Assembly (NCBI RefSeq): GCF_009617585.1
Contig: NZ_WIXI01000042.1
Coordinates: 124,001 to 188,000, forward strand
Direction of reading: 5' to 3'
Length of the DNA stretch: 64,000 nucleotides
Origin: Endobacterium cereale
GTDB taxonomy: Bacteria; Pseudomonadota; Alphaproteobacteria; Rhizobiales; Rhizobiaceae
The notes beneath the pieces are model-generated. The model saw nothing but the letters and a program-made list of their open reading frames with translations. It was not told the DNA's origin and ran no database searches. The number at the start of each line of letters is the position of its first letter. Position 1 is the stretch's first letter. Position numbers and translations under genes: made by a program. Positions 51,964 through 61,431 of this stretch are shown here, in pieces.

Positions 51964-52926
51964 TCACACAGATTTGCGCGCGATCGCCTTGCGGGCCGAT
52001 TTGGCAATTCCGGAAGCTGTCAGGCCATAGTGCTTGAAGAGCCATTCCACGGCACCCGTCGGGACAAAACCCGGAAATCCCATGCGCTCGACAGGTACCG
52101 GAAAGTGCGCGGACGTATGCTCCGCCACCGCACCGCCGAGCCCGCCATGAATATTGGCCTCCTCGACGGTGACGATTGCACCAGTCTCGCTTGCGGCTTG
52201 GGAAATCGCCACGCCATCGAGCGGACTGATGGTCGCCATATTGAGAACCCGCACGGAAATGCCATCTGCAGCAAGCTCTTCAGCGGCGCTCACGGCAAGA
52301 TGCACCATCGTTCCGCATGCAATGACAGTGACATCGCCACCCTCGCGCACCATCTCCGCCTTACTAGGTTGAAACCTGCGATTCTCCACCAAAAGATCGG
52401 GCACTGGCATTCTGCTGAGGCGGATATAGACCGGCCCCACATGGGCAGCGGCCCATTTCACCGCCTCGGCGGTTTCCCAGGCGTCCGCGGGAGCAATGAC
52501 CGTGATATTGCTCAACGGACGCAGCCAGGCGAAGTCCTCGATCGAGTGATGCGTCGGCCCCAGTTCGCCATAGGCTACGCCCGAGGACTGGCCAACAAGT
52601 TTTACGTTGAAATTGGCGTAGGCAATATCGGCCTTGACCTGTTCCAGCGCGCGACCGGTGAGAAAACACGACGCGGCAGACACGAATGGAATGCGGCCAC
52701 CATTGGCAAGACCCGCGCCGACCCCAACCATCGTTTGTTCGGCGATACCAACATTGATGAGCCGATCCGGAAACGCCTTCTGAAAACCTCCGAGCTTTGA
52801 GGACCCGACGGAATCGTTCACAACGGCGACGATGCGCGGATCTTCTGCGGCAAGCGCCTCGATTGTGCGTGCCCAGGCGTCACGGCAATCGTGAAAGCCC
52901 TGCTGTTTTGCTGCCGGAGCGGCCAT
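51964..52926 (-). CDS. transketolase C-terminal subunit (split transketolase)
   Basis: A 320-aa protein holding the pyrimidine-binding (about residues 10-180: INVGIAEQTMVGVGAGLANGGRIPFVSAASCFLTGRALEQVK) and C-terminal (about 195-315: VIACGTMVHLAVSAAEELAADGISVRVLNM) domains of transketolase. The Glu that activates thiamine diphosphate is in VGIAEQ. It needs the N-terminal subunit encoded by the overlapping upstream gene (TGATG stop/start). Split transketolases are often pathway-specific, for example for apulose 4-phosphate or sulfosugars. Confidence 0.93.
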   Translation of the reverse strand: MAAPAAKQQGFHDCRDAWARTIEALAAEDPRIVAVVNDSVGSSKLGGFQKAFPDRLINVGIAEQTMVGVGAGLANGGRIPFVSAASCFLTGRALEQVKADIAYANFNVKLVGQSSGVAYGELGPTHHSIEDFAWLRPLSNITVIAPADAWETAEAVKWAAAHVGPVYIRLSRMPVPDLLVENRRFQPSKAEMVREGGDVTVIACGTMVHLAVSAAEELAADGISVRVLNMATISPLDGVAISQAASETGAIVTVEEANIHGGLGGAVAEHTSAHFPVPVERMGFPGFVPTGAVEWLFKHYGLTASGIAKSARKAIARKSV

Positions 52927-53747
52927 CAGGCGAGTTCCTCCATAGCAATGGCGAGTTGCTCTGCATTTGGCACGCCGTGGTGCCAGGACGCCTTGTTCTC
53001 CATGAACGAAACACCTTTGCCCTTGATCGTATTGGCGATGACGCACAAAGGCTTCGATCGCCCACCCGCGGGTTCGGACAGGACAGCCATGAGCGCTTCG
53101 ACGTCGTGCCCGTCGACCATTGCGACATCCCAGCCGAAAGCACGAAACTTGTCGTCGAGCGGATCGAGGCCGTTGGTTTCTTCGGTCCCCATTCCCTGCT
53201 GCAGCCGGTTGCGATCGACAATAAGCGTCAGCTTGCCGAGTTTGCGGTGACCGGCAGTCATCGCCGCCTCCCAGTTGGAGCCTTCCTGCAATTCGCCGTC
53301 CCCGGTCAAAACGAATGTCCTGTAGTCGCTGTTCGTCAACTGGCCGGAAATCGCAATACCGACCGCAACCGGCATTCCGTGGCCGAGCGGCCCGGTATTG
53401 GTCTCGACACCGGGCAAATAATTGCGGTTCGGGTGGCCATTCAATTTGGACTGCGGCTGCATATAGGTCGCAAGCCAGTCTTCCGGATAATAACCTGCGG
53501 CGCAAAGAGCCGTGTAGAGCGCGCCGGTGGCATGGCCCTTCGACATGATGAAGCGATCCCGCTCCGCCATGTCCGGTTGTTGTGAATCATAGCGCATGAC
53601 CCCGAAATAAAGGGTCGCGACGATATCGATCGCCGAAAAGTCTCCACCGGGATGCCCGAGTTGGGCATCGAAGACCATCGTGAAAGCCTTCCGGCGCATC
53701 CACAACGCTTTGTCGCGGATGCCGCCGGCAATATCATTCTTCAACAT
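52926..53747 (-). CDS. transketolase N-terminal subunit (split transketolase)
   Basis: A 273-aa protein with the thiamine-diphosphate domain: FDAQLGHPGGDFSAIDIVATLYF, SKGHATGALYTALCAAGYYP, GPLGHGMPVAVGIAIS and the cofactor motif GDGELQEGSNWEAAMTAGHRKLGKL ending with Asn in DRN. It is about 40 percent of a full transketolase and complements the C-terminal subunit. It lies 44 bp downstream of the TIM-barrel isomerase gene. Confidence 0.93.
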   Translation of the reverse strand: MLKNDIAGGIRDKALWMRRKAFTMVFDAQLGHPGGDFSAIDIVATLYFGVMRYDSQQPDMAERDRFIMSKGHATGALYTALCAAGYYPEDWLATYMQPQSKLNGHPNRNYLPGVETNTGPLGHGMPVAVGIAISGQLTNSDYRTFVLTGDGELQEGSNWEAAMTAGHRKLGKLTLIVDRNRLQQGMGTEETNGLDPLDDKFRAFGWDVAMVDGHDVEALMAVLSEPAGGRSKPLCVIANTIKGKGVSFMENKASWHHGVPNAEQLAIAMEELA

Positions 53748-53791
53748 GGCGAAAAGCCTTTCAGTGCCAAATTGCCTGTTGGCGAGCCAAT

Positions 53792-54772
53792 TTACATCGC
53801 GCCGAACAAAGCCTTCTGGGCAATTTTCAAGGCGCCGATGGCGTCATGACGGCTTTGCGCCTCGCGTAGAGCGTCGATATCGAGAGCCTCAAGCCCCTTG
53901 TCCGCCGCCTTGAGGAAATCGATGGCATGATTGGCGGTTTCGACGCTGTCTTCGCGGAACGGAAACTGGTCGAGTTGCCAGACGCCTTCCCACTTGTTCT
54001 TGCGCAGCACGTAGAAGAACTCGAAAAGCTCGATCGGGTGCAGGCTGCCCGCGACGAGGTCGTCATCCCAGGAACGATAATTGTCGTTGACGTCCATGCC
54101 GAACAGGCGACCGTAATCGATGGCGAGCTGGGCGCTGTCGGCGGCCGATTCCCCACCCATGATGGCATGGCCGAAATCGAGCAGGATGCCAACATTGGGC
54201 AGGCCGATCTTTTCGATGCCGAGGAGGGTGCGGGCGACCGAACCGAAACTCATGCGCACACGCGGTTCGCGCGGCTTGTATTCGATGACGAATTTGAGGT
54301 CGGGGTTTTCGCTGGCAAGCTGACCGACGCCATCCAGCGAATGTTTCCACAACGTGCCGTAATCCACCTGGAACGGATAGTCCCAACCATCCTGACCCGG
54401 CCAAAGTTTTACGTAATCCGCACCGAAATAACGGACCTGATCGCAAGCTTCCGTGACCACTTCATGCGTGCGGCGGCGCACGCCGGCATCCGGGTTGGTG
54501 AAGGAGCCTTTGACGAATTCGCGGGTGTAGATTTCCGGCGTGATGCCGATAACGCCGAGCTTGTTGCGATCCAGCGCCTCCTTCACCTGGGCGTTCGAAA
54601 AATCACCGCCGAAGAAGGGATAGTTGATATCCACCACCGACAGATCCCTGACCTGACCGGCAAGATCGATCGCGTCTATAACGCTGCGCGGTGTTCCATA
54701 ACCGTCCGTCGCGTAGCGATCGAGATAAGTCGCGAAATGCCAGATACCGGCGCCAAAACGTTGTGTCGTCAT
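53792..54772 (-). CDS. xylose-isomerase-like TIM-barrel sugar isomerase/epimerase
   Basis: A 326-aa AP-endonuclease-2/xylose-isomerase-like barrel. Metal-binding candidates appear in [42 protein letters not shown] (Glu), [15 protein letters not shown] (Asp, His), [20 protein letters not shown] (Asp) and [11 protein letters not shown] (Asp). This set matches cation-dependent ketose/aldose isomerases rather than DNA repair enzymes. As the first gene of an operon with split transketolase and a DUF4038 glycosidase, it could be a D-apiose isomerase or a rhamnose/xylose isomerase relative. I cannot decide the substrate. Confidence 0.85.
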   Translation of the reverse strand: MTTQRFGAGIWHFATYLDRYATDGYGTPRSVIDAIDLAGQVRDLSVVDINYPFFGGDFSNAQVKEALDRNKLGVIGITPEIYTREFVKGSFTNPDAGVRRRTHEVVTEACDQVRYFGADYVKLWPGQDGWDYPFQVDYGTLWKHSLDGVGQLASENPDLKFVIEYKPREPRVRMSFGSVARTLLGIEKIGLPNVGILLDFGHAIMGGESAADSAQLAIDYGRLFGMDVNDNYRSWDDDLVAGSLHPIELFEFFYVLRKNKWEGVWQLDQFPFREDSVETANHAIDFLKAADKGLEALDIDALREAQSRHDAIGALKIAQKALFGAM

Positions 54773-56107
<1,335 letters not shown>

Positions 56108-56122
56108 CGCAACCGCCGTTTT

Positions 56123-56148
56123 CCACCCGGAGCAAAGCCTCCGGGTGG
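56123..56148 (+). promoter_or_regulatory. intercistronic stem-loop after the CUT2 binding-protein gene
   Basis: CCACCCGGAG (56123-56132) and CTCCGGGTGG (56139-56148) form a perfect 10-bp stem with loop CAAAGC, 15 bp after the stop. The weak T content after it (CTCTTGCTTTC) suggests partial termination at most. Confidence 0.75.
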
Positions 56149-56177
56149 CTCTTGCTTTCAAGAAAGTGCGGATACCC

Positions 56178-56801
56178 ATGAAGATCACGAGCCTGCTTGC
56201 GGCAAGCCTGCTTGCCGCGTCCCTTTCCGGCTGCAAGCTGGTCAAGACCGATACGGCTGAGGCCGGCGGCACCGCTGCCGATCCCATTGCCGCAATCGTC
56301 GAGACGACTTTCGACACCAAACTCGTTCCCGCCCTGAGCGAGAAGGCGGTTGATCTTGCGACCCTGAGGGACGCCATCAAGACCGGGCTGGACAAGGCCG
56401 GCGAAAGCCATGGCACCCGCGTCGGCGGCGCCGGTGGCGGCTGGAATTTCCCGGTGAAGGGAAGTGCGACGGTTACCGAGGAAAACCGCGCGTCAAAAGC
56501 CGCGACGGCCGATATCGACCTCGATGGCGACGGCCAGGCGGATGCGACATTGCAGCTTGGCCCGGTCATCAAGGGCACGGCCCTGCGCGACACGACACCG
56601 CTCTACGATTTCTCGACTTTTCGCGATCAGATCGAATATGCAAAACTCGGCCGCGCCCTGAACGACAAGGCCATATCCAAGCTTCCGGGCGCCGATACCC
56701 CGCTTAAGGGCAAGCGCGTGAATTTCCTTGGCGCGGTGGTGATCCGCTCCGCCAGCGAAAAGCCGCTTGTCATGCCGGTCTCGATAGAGGTGGCGCCATG
56801 A
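56178..56801 (+). CDS. DUF2291 periplasmic lipoprotein of the CUT2 operon
   Basis: A 207-aa lipoprotein. The signal peptide ends in ASLSGC with the acylated Cys near residue 19. The body fits DUF2291 (VETTFDTKLVPALSEKAVDL, GWNFPVKGSATVTEENRASKAATADIDLDGDG, INFLGAVVIRS-like phrase VNFLGAVVIRS). DUF2291 genes occur between binding-protein and ATPase genes of CUT2 importers; their role is unknown. ATG 56178 starts the signal peptide, and the frame upstream is not protein-like. The stop overlaps the ATPase start by 4 bp. Confidence 0.88.
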   Translation: MKITSLLAASLLAASLSGCKLVKTDTAEAGGTAADPIAAIVETTFDTKLVPALSEKAVDLATLRDAIKTGLDKAGESHGTRVGGAGGGWNFPVKGSATVTEENRASKAATADIDLDGDGQADATLQLGPVIKGTALRDTTPLYDFSTFRDQIEYAKLGRALNDKAISKLPGADTPLKGKRVNFLGAVVIRSASEKPLVMPVSIEVAP

Positions 56802-58342
56802 GCGACATCGCGCCTGCCGAAGCGCATCCGATCGGCCTGAAGATCCGCAACGGATCGAAAATCTATCCCGGCACGCAGGCACTGAAAGACGTCGACTTCG
56901 ACCTGCGAATGGGTGCCGTCAATGTGCTGGTCGGCGAAAACGGCGCCGGAAAATCGACGCTGATGAAGGTGATCGCCGGCGTCGAACAATTGAATGGCGG
57001 CACGATCGAACTCGATGGCGCCGAGGTGACTTTTGCCGACAAGTCCGATGCGGCGAAACATGGCGTCGGCATCGTATTCCAGGAACTGAACCTCTTTCCC
57101 AACCTGACGGTGGCGGAAAACATCTTTGTCGGCCACGAAAAGACACGCGGTGGCATTCATATCGACCGGCGGGCACAGGTGACGGCAGCCCGGGCGCTGA
57201 TGAAGCGGCTCGAACAGGATATCGATCCCGACGCGCCGCTTGGAAACCTGCGGATCGGCCAGCAGCAGATCGTCGAAATTGCCAAGGCGCTGGCGGAAAA
57301 CGCCCGCATCCTGATCCTTGACGAGCCGACATCGGCGCTTTCGGCCACTGAAGTCGAAGTGCTGTTTCGCGTCATCAACGACCTCAAGAAACAGGGCGTC
57401 GGCATTGTCTATATCTCGCACCGGCTGGAAGAGCTGATCCGCATCGGCGATTACATCACCGTTCTGCGCGATGGCGCCATTACCGGATCACGCTCCATGC
57501 AGGGCGTCGATATTCCGTGGATCGTCGCCAACATGATCGGCAGCGCGTCGAAGGATTTTCCGAAAACCGTGGGTCACGACATGGGTGGAGAAGTGTTTCG
57601 GGTGGAAAACATCTGCCTGCCGAGTCCTGCGGGCGGTTATGCCGTCGATCACATGTCGCTTTCCGTGCGCGAGGGCGAGATCGTCGGCCTTTACGGGCTG
57701 ATGGGCGCCGGCCGTTCCGAACTGCTGGAATGCATCATGGCCCAGCACCCCAATTCCTCCGGCCAGCTTTTTATCGGTGGCAAACCGCTCAAGGAAAGAA
57801 GTGTGGCGGGGCGGATCCGGCGCGGACTGGCGTTGATCCCCGAGGATCGCAAGCGTGATGGCCTTGTGCAGATCATGACCATCCGCGAAAACCTGACCTT
57901 GTCGTCGCTTGCCGATTTTACCCGTGGTTTTCACCTCAGCCTCAAGGCCGAGGCGGCAAGAGCGGCTGAATTCGTCAAGCGCATGGCGATCAAGATCGCC
58001 AGCCTCGAACATCCCGTCTCCAGCCTTTCCGGCGGCAACCAGCAGAAGGTGGTGATCGGCAAGGCGCTGATGACGAAGCCAAAAATCCTGCTGATGGACG
58101 AACCGTCGCGCGGCATCGATATCGGCGCCAAGGCGGAAATCTTTCGCACCATGCGGCACCTCGCTGCCGATGGCCTCGGCATTCTTTTCGTCACCTCCGA
58201 TCTGGAAGAGGTTCTGGCCCTTTCCGATCGCATTCTCGTCATGGCGAATGGCCGGCTGACCGGGCAGTTTCCGGCCGGCGCCAGTGCGGCGGACGTCGTT
58301 TCTGCGGCAACGCCCAATCTCAAGAAGGTTGAACTCACATGA
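56798..58342 (+). CDS. CUT2 sugar ABC transporter ATP-binding protein (RbsA family)
   Basis: A 514-aa tandem ATPase. The first domain has GENGAGKSTLMKV (about residue 47) and LILDEPTSALSATE, with the signature altered to LRIGQQQIVEIAKAL. The second has a degenerate P-loop (GLMGAGRSELLE), a normal LSGGNQQKVVIGKAL signature and LLMDEPSRGIDIGAKAE. This asymmetry is normal for RbsA-type proteins. It overlaps both neighbours by 4 bp. Confidence 0.95.
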   Translation: MSDIAPAEAHPIGLKIRNGSKIYPGTQALKDVDFDLRMGAVNVLVGENGAGKSTLMKVIAGVEQLNGGTIELDGAEVTFADKSDAAKHGVGIVFQELNLFPNLTVAENIFVGHEKTRGGIHIDRRAQVTAARALMKRLEQDIDPDAPLGNLRIGQQQIVEIAKALAENARILILDEPTSALSATEVEVLFRVINDLKKQGVGIVYISHRLEELIRIGDYITVLRDGAITGSRSMQGVDIPWIVANMIGSASKDFPKTVGHDMGGEVFRVENICLPSPAGGYAVDHMSLSVREGEIVGLYGLMGAGRSELLECIMAQHPNSSGQLFIGGKPLKERSVAGRIRRGLALIPEDRKRDGLVQIMTIRENLTLSSLADFTRGFHLSLKAEAARAAEFVKRMAIKIASLEHPVSSLSGGNQQKVVIGKALMTKPKILLMDEPSRGIDIGAKAEIFRTMRHLAADGLGILFVTSDLEEVLALSDRILVMANGRLTGQFPAGASAADVVSAATPNLKKVELT

Positions 58343-59421
58343 GCAGCATCGACGCCGCAGGCAACGTCAAGACCGTTATCGGAGGGCACAGATCCCGCAC
58401 ATCGGCGCTATTGCTGCTCCTGCACATGCGCACTTTCGTGGCTCTCATCCTCGTCTTCACCTTCTTTGCGATCGCGGCCCCGAACTTTCTGTCGATGGCC
58501 AACATGCTGATCATTTCCAAACATGTGGCGCTGAACGCGCTGCTCGCGATCGGCATGACGTTTGTCATCATCGCCGGCGGCATCGACCTGTCTGTCGGCT
58601 CGATTGTCGGGCTGTGCGCCATGGTGGCGGGTTATCTGGTGCTTTACGGCATCGATCTCGGCTTTCTCGGTGTCGCCTACAGCATCCAGTTCAACACGAT
58701 CGAAATCTGCATGATCGTGCTGGTCGTGGGCATTTTCATAGGCTGGATAAACGGGCTTTTGATCACCAAGCTGAATGTCGCCCCCTTCATCGCGACACTC
58801 GGCACGCTTTATGTCGCGCGCGGTGCCGCCCTCTTGTTTTCCGAGGGGCGAACCTTTCCCAATCTTTCCGGCAACCCTGAATACGGCTCGGACACGTTTC
58901 GCATCATCGGCTCCGGCACATTTCTCGGCCTGCCGGTATCGGTGTGGATCATGGTCGCGGTAGCGCTAGTGGCCGCCTATTTTGCAACCCGCACCCCGCT
59001 CGGACGGCATATCTACGCCGTTGGCGGCAACGAGCGTGGGGCAGCCCTTTCCGGTGTGCGCGTCGATCGCATCAAACTGTTCGTCTACATGTTTTCCGGC
59101 CTCTGCGCCGCCTTCGTCGGCCTGATCATCTCATCGCAACTGCAGGCGAGCCATCCGGCAACAGGTGAAACATTCGAGCTGAACGCGATTGCGGCGGCCG
59201 TTCTCGGCGGAACGTCGATGTCCGGTGGGCGGGGGCGGATTGCCGGCACGATCGTCGGCGCTTTCGTCATAGGCATATTAGCCGACGGCCTGATCATGAT
59301 GGGCGTCTCGTCCTTCTGGCAGACTGTGATCAAGGGTCTCGTCATCATCGCCGCCGTCGTCGTCGATCAGGTGCAGCAGAAACTGCAGGCCCGTGTGGTG
59401 CTGCAGCAGAACGCCAACTGA
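58339..59421 (+). CDS. CUT2 sugar ABC transporter permease (RbsC family)
   Basis: A 360-aa inner-membrane permease with about 8-10 helices. Signature segments are IAGGIDLSVGSIVGLCAMVAGYL, WINGLLITKLNVAPFIATLGTLYVARG, YAVGGNERGAALSGVRVDRIKLFVYMFSG and GGTSMSGGRGRIAGTIVGAFVIGIL. Some 35 extra residues lie around SIQFNTIEICMIVLVVGIF compared with E. coli RbsC. It starts within the ATPase stop. Confidence 0.95.
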   Translation: MSSIDAAGNVKTVIGGHRSRTSALLLLLHMRTFVALILVFTFFAIAAPNFLSMANMLIISKHVALNALLAIGMTFVIIAGGIDLSVGSIVGLCAMVAGYLVLYGIDLGFLGVAYSIQFNTIEICMIVLVVGIFIGWINGLLITKLNVAPFIATLGTLYVARGAALLFSEGRTFPNLSGNPEYGSDTFRIIGSGTFLGLPVSVWIMVAVALVAAYFATRTPLGRHIYAVGGNERGAALSGVRVDRIKLFVYMFSGLCAAFVGLIISSQLQASHPATGETFELNAIAAAVLGGTSMSGGRGRIAGTIVGAFVIGILADGLIMMGVSSFWQTVIKGLVIIAAVVVDQVQQKLQARVVLQQNAN

Positions 59422-59466
59422 GCGTTTGATGACGCCAACCGATGCTTGTAAGAGGTGGAGACAGAG

Positions 59467-59482
59467 TCGATCAGTTTCGATT
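59467..59482 (-). promoter_or_regulatory. third DeoR-type box, in front of the repressor gene
   Basis: TCGATCAGTTTCGATT (59467-59482) is the inverse of AATCGAAACTGATCGA and matches the box at 55100-55115 at 15 of 16 positions. It lies 32 bp before the chosen deoR start, implying autoregulation. Confidence 0.6.
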
Positions 59483-59513
59483 GATTGCGAATTCCGGGTT
59501 CAGGCAGGATCAG

Positions 59514-60323
59514 ATGGAAGCGAAAGACGAGCAGGACGCGTCGGAATCGATGGTCGGACTTTTGTCCGAACCCAGGCGCCGACGCATTCTCGAATGGCTT
59601 CAGGAGGAAGGTTCGGCCCGCGTCAGGGAACTGGCCGGTGCCTTCAGGGTATCGGAAGCCACCATCCGCCAGGATCTCGAAAAGCTTGAAAACGACGGTT
59701 TCATCACCCGCGAGCACGGCGGCGCCTACCTGAATTCGATCGCCCCCCAGACAGGCACCATGACGCTCCATCATCAGGAGAACATGGACAAGAAGCGTCG
59801 GATCGGCGCGCTTGCGGCCAGTCTGGTCAAGGATGGGGAAACGCTGATCCTCGATGCCGGCACGACGACGACCGAAATTGCCACAAGGCTGACCAGCCGC
59901 CGCGACCTGACGCTGATCACCAATGCGCTGAATATCGCGATCATTCTGGGATCGGTGCCGAGCTTTGCGGTTCACATGCCAGGCGGCCAGTTCAAGTCAC
60001 CGACGCTTTCGCTTTCCGGTGACAAGTCGGTCGAATATTTTCGCAACATCTTTGCCGGAAAACTGTTTCTGGCGACGGCAGGCGTGGCGCTCGATGCCGG
60101 CCTGACCTATCCGAGCTTTGCCGATCTGCAGCTGAAGGAAGCGATGATCAAGGCGGCGGCGCATGTCTATCTTGTCGCCGATTCCACCAAGATCAATCGT
60201 TCGTCCTTTACCCGTCTCGGCTCTCTGGACGTCATCCACTCCTTCATCACCGATGACGGCATTTCCGACCGGGATGCAAAAGAGTTCGAAAAGCGCGGCA
60301 TCGAATTGCTGATCGCGAAGTAG
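59514..60323 (+). CDS. DeoR/GlpR-family transcriptional repressor
   Basis: A 269-aa regulator. The winged helix-turn-helix is at about residues 15-70 (RRILEWLQEEGSARVRELAGAFRVSEATIRQDLEKLENDGFITREHGG). The DeoR sensor domain follows (LAASLVKDGETLILDAGTTTTEIATRL, LITNALNIAIIL, and ADSTKINRSSFTRLGSLDVI), which binds a sugar phosphate. I chose ATG 59514, as a start at 59442 would place the operator box inside the coding region. It follows the permease gene by 92 bp and most likely represses both sugar operons through the three related boxes. Confidence 0.92.
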   Translation: MEAKDEQDASESMVGLLSEPRRRRILEWLQEEGSARVRELAGAFRVSEATIRQDLEKLENDGFITREHGGAYLNSIAPQTGTMTLHHQENMDKKRRIGALAASLVKDGETLILDAGTTTTEIATRLTSRRDLTLITNALNIAIILGSVPSFAVHMPGGQFKSPTLSLSGDKSVEYFRNIFAGKLFLATAGVALDAGLTYPSFADLQLKEAMIKAAAHVYLVADSTKINRSSFTRLGSLDVIHSFITDDGISDRDAKEFEKRGIELLIAK

Positions 60324-60442
60324 ACTTCAACCGGTGAAGTTCCATGGCTTGCCCACTCTTTCTTTCTTGCAGCAAGCTTCGCGCTCAACGATTTGGCGAA
60401 CTGATGGTTTTCGGGCAAAATGGCCTGCTCGCCATGGCCAGA

Positions 60443-60616
60443 CTAAACAGGAACGCAGCTGTTCATCCGCTTCCCGAGATCGGACATGATAAACACCGTG
60501 CCAGATACCGTGGCCATGTAGGCACTGAATTCGGCGGGTTCTTCAATCAGTTGCGCGACATGGTCATTAAGGTGACTGAGGAAAAGCGGCGCGAGGGACT
60601 GCTCTTTAACCGTCAT
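60443..60616 (-). CDS. possible small hypothetical protein, 57 aa
   Basis: A short minus-strand frame encoding 57 residues, beginning MTVKEQSLAPLFLSHLNDHV and ending MNSCVPV, with codon choice like the neighbouring genes. No family is recognised and no convincing ribosome-binding site is present. A plus-strand frame over the same stretch (60344-60640) looks less protein-like. It could be a fragment of a lost gene. The rest of the 363-bp gap (60324-60686) holds only a small stem ACTTCA/TGAAGT right after the deoR stop. Confidence 0.3.
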   Translation of the reverse strand: MTVKEQSLAPLFLSHLNDHVAQLIEEPAEFSAYMATVSGTVFIMSDLGKRMNSCVPV

Positions 60617-60686
60617 CTATATCGTGTTTTCGCGCCCTGAATATTCGAGCCGCTCAGATAGGCCGTTCTAGCGACCGAACGATGCG

Positions 60687-60998
60687 CTATCTATGTGTGT
60701 AGGTCACTTTGGGGAACGGGTAAGCATGGGGTTCGCCACCCTGGAAAATGAAACCTTTGCGGGATAGGCAGCTACGCCATTCCGGTGCATCGTACCTGGT
60801 CTCAAAGACATGATCGCTCTGGCGTGACTGGTACCCTTCCAGTCTGCAATGGGCAAGAGCGTCGCTGTAGGCAAGCTCCAGTGTACGGTCACCACTCACC
60901 GGCACTGCGCCGTAGAGATGCCAACTTGTTCGTGCCTGCGCCCCTGTGGCTGCCGAAATGACGCCGACAGATATAATTAGCGCAAATTTGAAACGCAT
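60687..60998 (-). CDS. small secreted hypothetical protein, 103 aa
   Basis: A 103-aa protein with a clear signal peptide (MRFKFALIISVGVISAATG, cleavage near AQA-RTS). The mature part of about 80 residues has three Cys (AHCRLEG, RSCLSRK) and aromatic residues (SWHLYGAV, FIFQGGEPHAYPFPK). It resembles other short Cys-containing periplasmic proteins of rhizobia, but no family is recognised. ATG 60998 is preceded by GGAGATTGG. An upstream in-frame extension would mask the signal peptide. Confidence 0.75.
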   Translation of the reverse strand: MRFKFALIISVGVISAATGAQARTSWHLYGAVPVSGDRTLELAYSDALAHCRLEGYQSRQSDHVFETRYDAPEWRSCLSRKGFIFQGGEPHAYPFPKVTYTHR

Positions 60999-61431
60999 GA
61001 CCAATCTCCATGAAAGCCAGTGCCGCGTGAAACGGTAGACCGTCTGTTTTGTTCCGTTGGATCGATCCGACTGTTCGCTATTCGCTCCGCAGTCATTGGT
61101 AACTCCGTCTGCGGTTGTGCGGCCGCTTGCAGCTAGCGTTGACCCAGGCAAAGTTGATCGCGGTCACGCCGCCAGCATTAGTGCCGGAGTCAATCACCGT
61201 ATCGTCAGTCCTACTTAGACTGTCGACCATCACTCAAAATTGGCGCCCCACCGCAACGCGCGACTCTATCAGAGCCCAAAACAGCCTCGTCTGATGTCGC
61301 GCAGACACAAAACAGTACACCCGTACTAGTGGTTTGAGCCTGTTGCATGTGCTCAATGCAATACCTCGTCGTCTTTCTGAACGCTGGTGTGATTTGCCGG
61401 CTGGCGGCAATGACACTGGAGGGAAATACAT
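60999..61431. other. intergenic region before the autotransporter
   Basis: About 430 bp between the divergent secreted-protein gene and the autotransporter. No gene is supportable on either strand. It should contain both promoters. GGAGGG at 61418-61423 is the ribosome-binding site for the TTG start at 61432. Confidence 0.5.

Noticed and set aside
60344-60640. Plus-strand frame of 98 codons after deoR
   Set aside because: No ribosome-binding site and no family resemblance; a 57-codon minus-strand frame over the same stretch is slightly more protein-like, and neither is secure.
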